64,000 nucleotides of DNA, taken from JBEKIK01 sp963838495. Its GTDB lineage: Bacteria; Planctomycetota; Planctomycetia; Pirellulales; Thermoguttaceae. The stretch lies in NCBI GenBank assembly GCA_963838495.1, contig CAWIRC010000001.1, positions 1,054,001 through 1,118,000 on the forward strand, written 5' to 3'. Below are positions 1 through 10,174 of this stretch, piece by piece; position 1 is the first letter of the stretch, and each line of letters starts with the position of its first letter. The notes below the pieces were generated by a model that saw nothing but the letters and a program-made list of their open reading frames with translations, had not been told where the DNA came from and searched no databases. A program made the translations under genes and the position numbers.

Positions 1-3000
1 CCGCGGGCACCGTTCGGTCTGGCACGGGTTGACGCGCCAGCGCGGCAAGGTCCTTTGTGCCTGCCGGCACTGGGCGCAGAATGTACGAGAACACAATGGG
101 ATCGGAGTAGGTCAGGTATTGGTTCCTGGGCCGTGGTCCGCAGGCAGCGGAGCCGACGCCCAGAGTGTGCGCACTAAAGCAGAATACCGGACCTTTGCCG
201 GCGGGAAGTTGATAGGCATAGTCCGCTTTGTCGAGGTCCTCGTCGCGGAAAGGCAGGGCCGATGCCTGGAACGGTCCGCTTAGAGCCACGGCCATCAATC
301 CCGCTCCGTCATCGCCCGTTAACGCAGCCCAGCGGACGTCCTCGTGGTTGCCGCATTCCATCGGCCGCACGTAAGGAGTGAGTTGCTCTTTCACGGAACT
401 GGAATATAAACCAATATCTGAGCCGCGCTTGCGGTCCGAGTAGTTTTCCGTGGGACCGCGCCCCAGCCAGACGAAGCGATCAAGCTTTGCGTCGGGAAAC
501 ATGCGCACTCCCATGCGAGCCACTATAAAGCGTTTGCCTCTCGCATCCACGGCCTGATCTACGGCAATGACGCCATCGCCCGAAACCGTATAAGCGATAT
601 GTTGGTCGAAGCTGTTGTTGTCTTTGCCCTCGGCCGTCGCCTTTACCACCACTTGCACCATGCCGGGCGCCGGATTGACCACTTCCACGGAACCGGCCTT
701 TTGGACCAGTGCATCAAGGCCGCGTTTTGTCCAATCCCCTGCGGCCCACATGTCATCATTGCGGTGCGGAGCGCGCCATACATGGAGCCGCGGACCCCCG
801 CCGGACATCAATACCGGCTTTCCGTTGTAGGACAACTTGGCGATCGTGCCCTCGGCGCGGTCAAAGGTTACTCGAAAATCCTTGCCGGCAACGACAATTT
901 GCTTATCATTTTGCTCTACATTCAGCGATTGCATATTGGAAGATTTCGGCGGGGAAGCAGGCTTGGCCGATACCGGCAGCAGAAATTGTCCGGCCGCAAC
1001 CTCTTCACCGGCCTTGGCCCACAACTCGTCTTTAGGCAATACAAAGGCCAATCGCAAATCGTAATCGGCGCCCGGTTTGGGCTGGATCATTTTTAACGGC
1101 ACGGTTACCGTTCCTTCGGAAAGCGGGGCAAGATTAAGCCGTGGCAGGGCGCCGCGGTCGATAACCTTGCCGTCCTCGCTCACCGTCCAGGTGATATTAA
1201 ATTTATTAAGGTTGGTGAATTGATATTTATTACGGATTTTCAACCTGCCGGCGGCCAGATCGTCCGCGGCCAAGCCCACCCATTGATAAGCGCGTTTGGC
1301 CTCGGCGTACTTGGGCGTGGGGGTGCGATCGGCAAAGACCACGCCCTTGCAGATGAAATAGTGATCGTTGGGTACTTCGCCGAAACCCCCGCCGTAAACA
1401 AGGTGCGGATTGGCGGGATCGCGCCGGTTCCATAGGGCCTGGTCCTGCCATTCCCATATCGCCCCGCCCATTAGACCCTCGTGGGCGTCGAACACGTCGT
1501 TGTAGTCGCCGATCGAGCCCATGGAATTGTTCATCGCGTGGGCATACTCGCAGAGGTAGAACGGCTTCCGGCGATCGGATTTGCCCATTTGTTCCACAAA
1601 GTGGACCGGCGAGTACATTCGGCTGTCAATGTCGGAAGGATTGTCGGCTTCGATGCCGAATGGTTCGTAATGCACGGGGCGCGTGTCATCGATGGCCTTG
1701 ACGGCCTTGAGCGTCTCGCGAAAGTTTTCACCGCCGCCGCACTCGTTGCCCAGAGACCAGATCACCACCGAGGCGTGGTTCTTGTTCTCCTCGACGTTTT
1801 CCACATTGCGGGCCACAATCGCATTGCGCCAGCGCGGTTCGCGGTCCAGAACGTACATGTAGCCGTGACATTCCACATTAGCCTCGGCCACCAGGTAAAT
1901 GCCCCATTCGTCGCACAACTCGTACCATCGCGGATCGTCGGTATAGTGGCAGGTGCGTACGTGATTGCTGTTGCACCCTTTCAGCAGCTTGAGGTCCTCG
2001 ATCATCCGTTCTTCGCTTACATAATGGCCCGTATCGGGCCAGTTTTCGTGCCGATTGGCGCCCTTGAGCTTGACCGGCACCCCGTTGATGCAAAACACCC
2101 GACCCTTGATCTCCACCTTTCTGAAGCCCGTGCGGGCGGAGACGATCTCGTCGCCGAGTTTCAAGACCGTGGTGTACAAATTGGGCGTTTCGGCGGTCCA
2201 CTTGGCCGGATCGGATACTGGGAGCCGACAATTTGGCTTCCCCTTCTTTGCCGGGTTCGAGTTGGGGCACATCGGCCTGGAATGGGCCGTATGCAGGCTT
2301 GCCCTGGGCGTCGTACAGGGTAACGGAAAAGGTGCTTTTCGGCGCCAACTGGTCACCGTAGTTCCGCACCTTGGCGGTCACCTCGAGCACGGCGTTTTGG
2401 CACTTTTCGTCCAGATCGGTCTTGATGAAAAAATCGCGGATATGTTCCTGCGGGGCGCTCCATAAATAAACGTTGCGGAATATGCCGCTTAAGCGCCACA
2501 TGTCCTGGTCTTCAAGGTAACTGCCCGCGCAATAACGGTAGACCTCGGCGGCCAGGACATTTTTGCCCGGCTTCACGTACTTGGTAATATCGAACTCGGC
2601 CGGGCAGCGGCTGTTTACGCTGTAACCGATCTTTTCTCCGTTGATCCAGAGGAAAAAGCCCGAGTCCACACCGTCAAAGGTTATGAAAACGCGCCGGCCC
2701 TGCCAGTCGGTCGGCAGATCGAATTCGCGCCGGTAACTTCCCACCGGATCGCGCTCGGTGTAAGCCGTGTAGTTTTTGGGCGGGTCGCTCAGGACCCGGG
2801 GCCAGTCTTTCTGGAAGGTGTAGCCCGCGTTGCGGTAATACGGTGTGCCGTAGTCCTGGATCTGCCAGTTCGAGGGCACTGGAATCACCTTCCACGTGGA
2901 GACGTCGAAATCCGGCTTCCAAAAATCCGCAGGACGCTGGGCAGGATGCTCAACCCAGTTGAATTTCCATTGCCCGTTAAGCACTTTGCAAAACGGCGAA

Positions 3001-3203
3001 GAAAGGCGTTTGGCAGCCAAGGCCTGTTCCAACGTAGCATAGGGCATCAAGGCCGCATGAGGCGGCTCCTTGTTGATGCCCAGCATCTGTTCATTTTCAA
3101 TCTCCGGCGGAATCGGCGCACCCTGCCCTGGTGAATTGCCCAGTGCCAATGCCGCAAGAAAAACAATACAAAGCAACGAAAGTTGAGGTTTTATCACTTG
3201 CAA
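1..3203 (-). CDS. Secreted beta-galactosidase, GH2 family (frameshifted, C-terminus beyond left edge)
   Basis: Hydrolyses terminal beta-galactosides (family role). The N-terminus is a Sec-type signal peptide, so the enzyme is probably exported. Then follow the GH2 sugar-binding domain (PSNWQ, YGTPYYRN), the immunoglobulin-like domain and the TIM barrel. The acid/base motif LGNECGGGENF is encoded near 1743 and the nucleophile motif CEYAHAMNN near 1540, matching E461 and E537 of E. coli LacZ. The frame breaks near 2205-2216: upstream frame reads LSAPSI, downstream frame resumes DPAKWTAETPNLY, explained by one extra C. The start is chosen as TTG at 3203 because AGGAGG lies nine bases before it; no ATG fits. 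The reading frame is still open at base 1, so only the last part of the C-terminal domain is missing. Divergent from the TPR gene at 3467. Confidence 0.9.
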
Positions 3204-3466
3204 GGTTGTTTGCCTCCTATTGATAATCAAGAAATAACAGGTGTTTCAAAGGATGATGCAGATTTTGACTCGTGGTTCAAGTGGATTACAGAAAAAGCGG
3301 GATATTTTGGTCTAACAATCAGGTAAATATCAGATTATATTATCTTATTCTTGCCTGGATTACAACGACTGTGCATTTTCTTCAGGGTGCCATAAGGACC
3401 GGAATGTATTAAAATACTAATATAAATTCAATAGACAACTTACCACTCATATTAAATGGCACTTTA

Positions 3467-5548
3467 ATGCCCGATCCCAAACAAATATCCAGCCTGCGCA
3501 TTCTCCAAAACAAGAGGGCGGAATATCCAGCTTGGAAAGCGAATTATTGGGCGCCGGCAGGCGCGGCGATCCTGGCACTAGCCGTTTTCGCCGCATACTT
3601 TCCCTCCCTGAATGGAGGTTTCATTTGGGACGATGAGATGCTGTTGACAAAGAACCATCTCGTCAACGTCCCCGGCGGCCTGCACCGGATATGGGGCACC
3701 ACCGAACCGATCGACTACTGGCCCCTCACGAACACCTCGTTCTGGATGGAGTGGCGCTTATGGGACATGCACCCGATCGGCTACCACACAACCAACCTGA
3801 TCCTGCACATTTCCGCGGCGCTTTCGATTTGGGTTATTTTGCGGAAATTATCCATCCCGGGGGCCTTTTTGGCGGCCTTGATCTTCGCCCTGCATCCGGT
3901 GAACGTGGAGTCGGTGGCCTGGATTGCGCAGCGGAAAAACACCCTCTCCATGCTGTTTTTCCTGTTGTCGATTCTATGGTATTTAAAAGGAATAAAGTGG
4001 ACAGTAGGCAGCGGGCGGTGGGCAGTCGCCGAGAAGTGCCCGGGCGGACAGTGGTATTGGTTGAGTTTTACGGCATTTACATTGGCCATGCTCAGCAAGG
4101 GATCGGCGGCAGTGCTGCCGGTGCTCGTTTTGGGAATCCTGTGGTGGCTGGGGTCTTTGACGCGGCGAGACCTGGTGCGGCTGGCCCCGTTTTTCCTGCT
4201 CGCCGCCGCCCTGACTGCAGTGAATGCGTGGTTCCAAAGGAGCGATGTCGGCGATATTATCCGCAGCGCCGGTTTATTAGAACGCCTGCTGGGGGCGGGC
4301 GGCATAATATGGTTTTATCTTTACAAGGCGTTTTTGCCGTTGAACTTGATTTTCATTTATCCGCAGTGGACTATCCAAACCGGCGGCTTTGCCTGGTGGC
4401 TGCCGCTCTTTTCGGCCGCGGTCATTACCGTGGTGCTTTGGCTGTACAGGGAGACATGGGGCCGGCCCTTGCTGTTCGCCTGGGGGTTTTTTTGCGTCTC
4501 GCTTCTGCCGGTGATGGGGCTCGTAGATGTGTATTTCATGAAATATTCCCTGGTGGCCGACCACTATGAGTATATTGCCGTCCTTGGCGCGGTTGCATTA
4601 GCAGCCGCGGGCTGGAGCACGTGGCGAAAGCAGGCGAAAGGCCCCGCGCTCTGGACCGCCAATTTAATGCCGTTTGCCGCGGTGCTCGCGCTCGCATCTT
4701 TAACCTGGCGGCAAAGCAGTTTATTTCAAGACGCCATGACTCTTTACCAAACAACGCTGGAAAAAAATCCTGACTGCTGGATGGCCCACAACAATCTGGG
4801 GCTTATATTGGAAGATATGGGCCGCGGGCAGGATGCGGTCGATCATTACAAAAAATCCGCCCTATTAAATCCCGGCAATGCAGAGGCCTACAACAACCTC
4901 GGCGGCACATTATTAAAAGCAGGCAGCCCGCTTGAAGCGATCGAACAATACGAACTAGCGCTGCACTACAAACAGAACTTCGCTGTAGCCCACAACAATC
5001 TGGGAATGGCCCTGGCGATTCTCGACCGGCTGCCGGAAGCGGTCGAACAGTACGGTGAAGCCCTGCGTCTCAAACCCTATTACGCCGAGGCGCAAAACAA
5101 CATGGGAGAGGCGCTGGTCCGAATGTACCGCCCCGAGGAGGCTATTAACCATTACAAGCAGGCTCTGGCTCTTGAACCCAATTTTCCGGAGGCACAATAC
5201 AACCTGGGTCTTTTGCTGTTGCTAACCGGCCGGCCGAAGGAGGCAATCGAATATTTCCAACAATCGCTCAAGCTTAAACCCAATTATTATATGACCCACA
5301 ACAACCTGGGCACCGCCCTGTTGCGCACAGGCCGGCTGGAAGAAGCGATCGAACATTACAAACAAGCGCTGCAGATCAAGCCGGATTACATCGAGGCTTA
5401 CGCCAATTTAGCCTCGGCCTGCGCCCAGGCAAACCGGACTGCCGAGGCCATTGACTTCGCAAAAAAAGGCATGGAAATTGCCCGAGCAAAGGGAGAGTTC
5501 GACCGGGTAGAACAGTTTGAGGATTTTATCAACTCAATTGGAAAATAG
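3467..5548 (+). CDS. Polytopic membrane protein with C-terminal TPR repeats (TMTC-like, GT-C fold)
   Basis: 693 aa. Residues about 25-420 hold roughly ten hydrophobic segments. The first predicted extracytoplasmic loop carries GGFIWDDEML, the acidic pair typical of GT-C glycosyltransferases (PMT/ArnT/TMTC type). Residues about 425-690 are about seven 34-residue TPR units (NNLG...EAIEHYKQAL...P). The architecture matches O-mannosyltransferase-like TMTC proteins, common as 'tetratricopeptide repeat protein' in planctomycetes. A glycosyl-transfer role is inferred from fold only; acceptor and donor are unknown. It is followed after 7 bp by a close paralogue, so the two are probably cotranscribed and arose by tandem duplication. 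No frame break. Confidence 0.8.
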   Translation: MPDPKQISSLRILQNKRAEYPAWKANYWAPAGAAILALAVFAAYFPSLNGGFIWDDEMLLTKNHLVNVPGGLHRIWGTTEPIDYWPLTNTSFWMEWRLWDMHPIGYHTTNLILHISAALSIWVILRKLSIPGAFLAALIFALHPVNVESVAWIAQRKNTLSMLFFLLSILWYLKGIKWTVGSGRWAVAEKCPGGQWYWLSFTAFTLAMLSKGSAAVLPVLVLGILWWLGSLTRRDLVRLAPFFLLAAALTAVNAWFQRSDVGDIIRSAGLLERLLGAGGIIWFYLYKAFLPLNLIFIYPQWTIQTGGFAWWLPLFSAAVITVVLWLYRETWGRPLLFAWGFFCVSLLPVMGLVDVYFMKYSLVADHYEYIAVLGAVALAAAGWSTWRKQAKGPALWTANLMPFAAVLALASLTWRQSSLFQDAMTLYQTTLEKNPDCWMAHNNLGLILEDMGRGQDAVDHYKKSALLNPGNAEAYNNLGGTLLKAGSPLEAIEQYELALHYKQNFAVAHNNLGMALAILDRLPEAVEQYGEALRLKPYYAEAQNNMGEALVRMYRPEEAINHYKQALALEPNFPEAQYNLGLLLLLTGRPKEAIEYFQQSLKLKPNYYMTHNNLGTALLRTGRLEEAIEHYKQALQIKPDYIEAYANLASACAQANRTAEAIDFAKKGMEIARAKGEFDRVEQFEDFINSIGK

Positions 5549-5555
5549 ACTGCAT

Positions 5556-7714
5556 ATGCCCAGGCGAGAAAAATCTTTTGGTGACAACAGAAAGACTAGC
5601 CAAGCCGAGCCTGGAACCGGCATTTCACGGCAAATGATCTCCGGCGTGCCGGCGGGAGCGGCAATACTGGTCCTGGCCGCCGTTTTTGCCTACCTTCCTT
5701 CCCTGTCCGGCGAATTCGTCATGGACGACGATTTGTTCGTCACAGCAAACAATCTCATCCAAAATCCGGATGGCCTGCGCAAATTATGGTCCACTCCCGA
5801 ATATGAAGAATTCTATCCGCTATCCTACAGCACGTTCTGGATCGAGTGGCGGCTGTGGGAATCGAACACGGCCGGCTACCATACCGTTAACCTAACCATG
5901 CATATTATCGGGGCGATGTTGATTTGGGTCATTTTGCGAAAGCTGTCCATTCCCGGGGCATTCCTGGCGGCTGTAATTTTCGCCGTTCATCCGGTGAACG
6001 TGGAATCAGTGGCCTGGATCGCCCAGCGGAGGAACGTGGCGGCAATGTTGTTCTTGCTGCTATCGATTTTGTATTTTTTAAAGCTGGAAGACCCCTCTTC
6101 GCTTCGACAAAAAGGACTTCACAATCCCGATTCTTCTCACGCCGCCGGCCGATCACTCCTTTGGTACTGGCTGAGCCTGGCGGCATTCGTTTTGGCAATG
6201 CTCAGCAAGGGGTCGGCGGCCGTGTTGCCCGCGCTGCTCTTGGGTATTCTTTGGTGGCAAGGGTCTCTGACAAGGCGGAATCTATTGCGGATCGCGCCGT
6301 TCTTCCTGCTGGCCGCCGCGCTGACGGGAGTGAACGTCTGGTACCAAACGCACGGGGAACACATCGAAATCCGAAATGCCGGTTTTGGGGAACGGCTGCT
6401 GGGGGCCGGCTGCGTGCCGTGGTTCTACCTTTACAAGGCCCTGTTGCCCTTCGACCTCTCTTTCATATATCCGCGGTGGCGCATCGACGTCGGCGATTTC
6501 CGCTGGTGGCTGCCGCTGATGGCGTCAATCATCGTTACCATGGTGCTGTGGCGGTTTAGAAAAGGCTGGAGCCGGCCGATCCTGTTTGCCTGGGGATTTT
6601 TCTGCGTCTCGCTCGTTCCGGTGATGGGTTTTACCGACGTGGGCTTCATGAAATATTCGCTGGTGGCGGACCATTATCAACACATCGCCATTATCGGGAT
6701 AATCGCCCTGGTTGCGGCGGGATGGGGCATTTGGCGCAGAGGGCGCAACCCGGAATGCTCAGAACGATCATCGCCATAGCAGCCGGGACGATCGGCGCGC
6801 TCGCATTTCTGACTTGGCGGCAAAGCGATTTATACCATTATTCTGCCGACCTCTACCAGGCAACGCTGCAAAAAAATCCAGGTTCCTGGACCGTCCGCTA
6901 TAACCTGGGCGACGCATTGGGGCAAAAAGGCCGATGGAAAGATGCAATCGAACAATACATGCACGCCCTGCGCCTCAAGCCCGACTACGCCGAAGCCCGC
7001 AACAACCTGGGCAATGCTTTTGCCCAAACAGGACGATTGGACGAGGCAATTGAAAATTACGAGCAGGCCCTCCTGTTGCAGCCCGACTATGCCGACGCCC
7101 ACCTCAATTGGGGCGTGGCTTTAAACAATGCAGGCCGTCTGCCGGAGGCCATCGAACATTACCGGCAAGCCCTGCGATTGAATCCCGATTCCAGCACGGC
7201 TCACAACAACCTGGGCTCCGCGCTGGACCAAACAGGCCGTTACGAGGAGGCAATCGAACAATACGAGCAAGCCCTGCGATTGAATCCCGCTTACACTGAA
7301 GTCCACGACAATATGGGACGCTCTTTAGCCAAGGCAGGCAGGCTTCAGGAAGCCATCGATCATTACCAACAAGCTTTGCGGCTCAAACCCGATTACGCCG
7401 AAGCTCACAACGACCTGGGCGCCGCCCTGGACAAAACAGGCCGGCATCGAGAGGCGATCAGCCATTTCCAACAAGCCTTGCTGCTGAAGCCGGATTTCAC
7501 CAATGTTTATTGCAATTTGGCAATGGCCTACGCCAGAATGCAGCAGCCTTCCGAAGCCATTGAAGCGGCCCGCGCGGGCTTGGAACTCGCCCGCTCCCAG
7601 TGGCAGAGCGCACAAGCCAAACAAATTGAAGAATGGTTGAACGCCTATCGCGCCAACCTGCTAAAAGACACGAATGCACACCCTCCGAATGAATCCGATC
7701 TCCCAAAATATTGA
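5556..7714 (+). CDS. Second TMTC-like membrane/TPR protein, paralogue of the preceding gene (frameshifted)
   Basis: Same architecture as its upstream neighbour: membrane segments with an acidic pair in the first loop (EFVMDDDLF), the shared block LRKLSIPGAFLAA, then about eight TPR units. The membrane half reads from 5556 to 6779 and the TPR half continues from about 6740 in another frame. Comparison with the paralogue (GW..WR then SLTWRQS) places a one-base loss near 6740-6770. The ATG at 5556 is preferred over an in-frame TTG at 5517 that would overlap the upstream gene. The TPR half is very regular (ALRLKPDYAEA, ALRLNP), suggesting recent repeat expansion. Function is inferred only from fold, as for the neighbour. 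Confidence 0.78.
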
Positions 7715-7886
7715 CTGCGCAAAGTTTGCGTTAAGCTCATTGGTTGTTATTTTATTGCAAAACCGGCGGATGGCAATTTTTGGAATATTGGCATAAAATA
7801 TCCACTCTCCCACATATATATGGTTCATTAGTCCTTGCCCCGGACGACATGAACGATTAAGCCCTTGATCAAGAATAAAACATTTC

Positions 7887-8483
7887 ATGTCTGACTCGAT
7901 TGACCAAACACTGCAAAAGAAATCACAACTGCGTCGGAGTGCGGGTGCGCACCGGGAGACCGAGCAGGAACCGGATTCACTAAGCCGGCGAATTTGGGAC
8001 AAGGTGCTGGCGTTGCCCCAATTTGCCCCCGCCCGCACCGTGATGACCTACCTCGACATCGGCAACGAAGTCCGCACGCGCCCATACGTGCCAGAATTGT
8101 GGAGATTGGGTAAACGGGTAGTGGTGCCGTACTGCATGGCCCACGAGCTGCGACTGTTTCACTTGAAAAACATGGACGAATTGAGCCCCGGCACGTGGCA
8201 GATTCTCGAACCCAAGCCCGAGTGGCGAGCCCGCGCGGACCGGCATGCGGAAGCGGCCGAATTGGATCTGATCCTTGTGCCCGGCCTGGCCTTTGACCGC
8301 TACGGCGATCGATTGGGTTGGGGCAGGGGATATTACGACCGTTTCCTGCGACTCGTTCGGCCCGACGCCGTTAAGATCGCGCCGGCGTTCGAATGTCAAC
8401 TGATCGATAAAATTCCCGTGTTGCCGCACGACGTGCGCGTGGATATGGTCGTTACCGAGAACGCCGTTTACAATGCGAGTTAG
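7887..8483 (+). CDS. 5-formyltetrahydrofolate cyclo-ligase family protein
   Basis: 198 aa, the usual length for the family. It converts 5-formyl-THF to 5,10-methenyl-THF with ATP in folate salvage (established for the family). The C-terminal signature LVPGLAFDRYGDRLGWGRGYYDRFL-like stretch (residues about 131-155) contains the conserved G-x-G-x-G-Y-Y-D nucleotide-binding motif. Upstream come the family's SRRIW start region and the VVVPYC strand. Cytosolic, no signal peptide. There is no clear Shine-Dalgarno before ATG 7887. A 170-base AT-rich gap separates it from the TPR gene, so it probably has its own promoter. Confidence 0.9.
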   Translation: MSDSIDQTLQKKSQLRRSAGAHRETEQEPDSLSRRIWDKVLALPQFAPARTVMTYLDIGNEVRTRPYVPELWRLGKRVVVPYCMAHELRLFHLKNMDELSPGTWQILEPKPEWRARADRHAEAAELDLILVPGLAFDRYGDRLGWGRGYYDRFLRLVRPDAVKIAPAFECQLIDKIPVLPHDVRVDMVVTENAVYNAS

Positions 8484-8534
8484 AATCCAACATCCAAGTC
8501 CCTTTTCCGCCGGGAAAGAAATTTATTGTTAAAG

Positions 8535-8608
8535 TCCCCTCTCCGGGCACCGACGGGCACCATGCGGAGCATGGTCGGGTGGTCGGGAGAGGGTGAGGGT
8601 GAGGGCGT
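8535..8608. repeat. Palindromic repeat family A, copy 1
   Basis: Arms CCCCTCTCC and GGGAGAGGG flank a variable centre that itself contains a CACCATGC/GCATGGT pair, followed by a GGGTGAGGGCG tail. Family A copies also occur at 13427, 50219, 56351, 56839 and 61818. The copy at 50219 begins with the same AAAGTCCCCTCTCCGGGCACC block. It sits between two convergent genes. Confidence 0.75.
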
Positions 8609-8644
8609 ATACAGAATCTATCGCATAAGGAATTCGTTCTATAA

Positions 8645-9996
8645 TTAACGAGATATTTCTTTCATCCGCTCGGAAAGGCGAACGTCTTTGCGGTCGCCGT
8701 CATAGATGGTCCAGACCGGTATTTTGCTTTCCAGGCGGGCAAGGTAATCCTGCAATTGCTTATCGGTGCGCTGCTGGATTATTTTTTCCTTGATATCCAC
8801 CTGGGCGGTGCGGAATGGAGTTGTGTCCGCGTCTGCCCGTTCGGTCACGCGGATAATGTGATATCCTTTTTCGGTTTCGATGATCTGACTGAGCGTATTA
8901 AGAGGGAAGCTGAAAAGAGCCTGGTCAATTTCAGCATATTTCAGGCCGCCTTTAGTAGTCCAACCATAAGCACCGCCGTCCGCGGCAGTCAGACCCTGCG
9001 AGCCGTTTTTAGCGACCTCTGCGAAAGAAGCGCCGTCAATTACCTGATTACCCAGCCGGCAGATGGCCTCGTAGGCCTCGGGCTTGCTGTGGAATTTTGA
9101 GAACTGAACCATCAGTTCTTCCCACTTCGCCCGGGGGGGCGTTTCAAAGTCGGAGACATGTTCCAGGTAATACTTATACATCTGGTCGTGGGTAATTTCC
9201 TCGTCGCGTTTTATTTGCTGGGCCACGCTTTGCTGCGCCAGAACCCATTCCCTGAAGCTTTTCTTGCGCTCTCCAGCGAAAGGCCCCGGCTACGGAGCTT
9301 TTGATCCAATTCCCTTATCGACTTGACTTCGCAGCATTTATACAACGCAGGCAACGCGGTGGACTGATAGAATTTATCCAATTGTTTTTCGACGTCGGAA
9401 AAATGTTCCGCCGGGAAGTTTTGTTTCGCGTCTAAATAGATTATCTTGGTTTCAACGCAGTTAATCAGGCGCTGTTTTATCTGCATGGTACGCGCGCTTT
9501 CATATTGACTGGCGGACATTTTATCCTTGTACGGTTCTAAAACTTCATCAATGCCGCCCACGACGACACATATTACGCCGCCCTCGGACTTCCTGGCGTT
9601 TTTCCATATAATCGTCGCTCCCATGATTTCATCGGCAAAAATGCCTTCCGAACCTACCCGGGCAATAATCGTTGCGCCCTCGAATAACACCATCGGCGCT
9701 TGTGAAGGAGTAGGAGCGGCCGCCGCTTGCGCGGCAGGCTGACTCGCCGGAGTCGAGCCGCCCGGCCACGAGGTAGGCCGGCTCACCGCCGCCGGCTGTG
9801 CGGGCGCACTAGGTACGACTTGACGCATGAGGTCGTATTGCGACATCGGTTGGGTCGTGGCAGCAGCGGGCATGACCCCCGACTGATTGCCGCCGGCATC
9901 CCGGGGATCGGCGGCCAAGGCCGGCAAAACGGCAACCGCCATGGTTAGCAATGCGCCCGGTAGCAAGGCAGTCAGATAAAACGCTTTTTGCCGCAC
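8645..9996 (-). CDS. Exported parvulin-type peptidyl-prolyl isomerase, SurA/PrsA-like (frameshifted)
   Basis: Extracytoplasmic folding chaperone with a prolyl isomerase domain (family role). GTG 9996 is the start, with AAGGA five bases upstream. A signal peptide (ALLPGALLTMAVAVLPALA) is followed by an Ala/Pro/Gln-rich linker, a SurA-like helical N-domain (VGSEGIFADEI, VETKIIYLDA), and the parvulin domain near the C-terminus (GASFAEVAKNGSQGLTAADG, YGWTTKGGL, ETEKGYHIIRVTERA). The frame breaks near 9255-9268: the upstream part ends in a shifted tail, and the other frame reads KSFREWVLAQQSVAQQIKR. One missing A in an AAAA run would restore it. Gene parts: 9996 to about 9260, then about 9260 to 8645. 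Confidence 0.85.
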
Positions 9997-10174
9997 GGAA
10001 TTCCTTTTCCCAAAGTTGGGTGCAAATCATGCACCAGGCCAAGTGGTGCAATGCATGCACCCTAACTAATTTTTTACTACGTAATGTGGCAACGCCCAGT
10101 TCGCGACGACGTATTCCCGCGGAGGACCTCAGGAATAAGAAGATGAAAATCCAATAAGCGTGCGGAGTATATCG

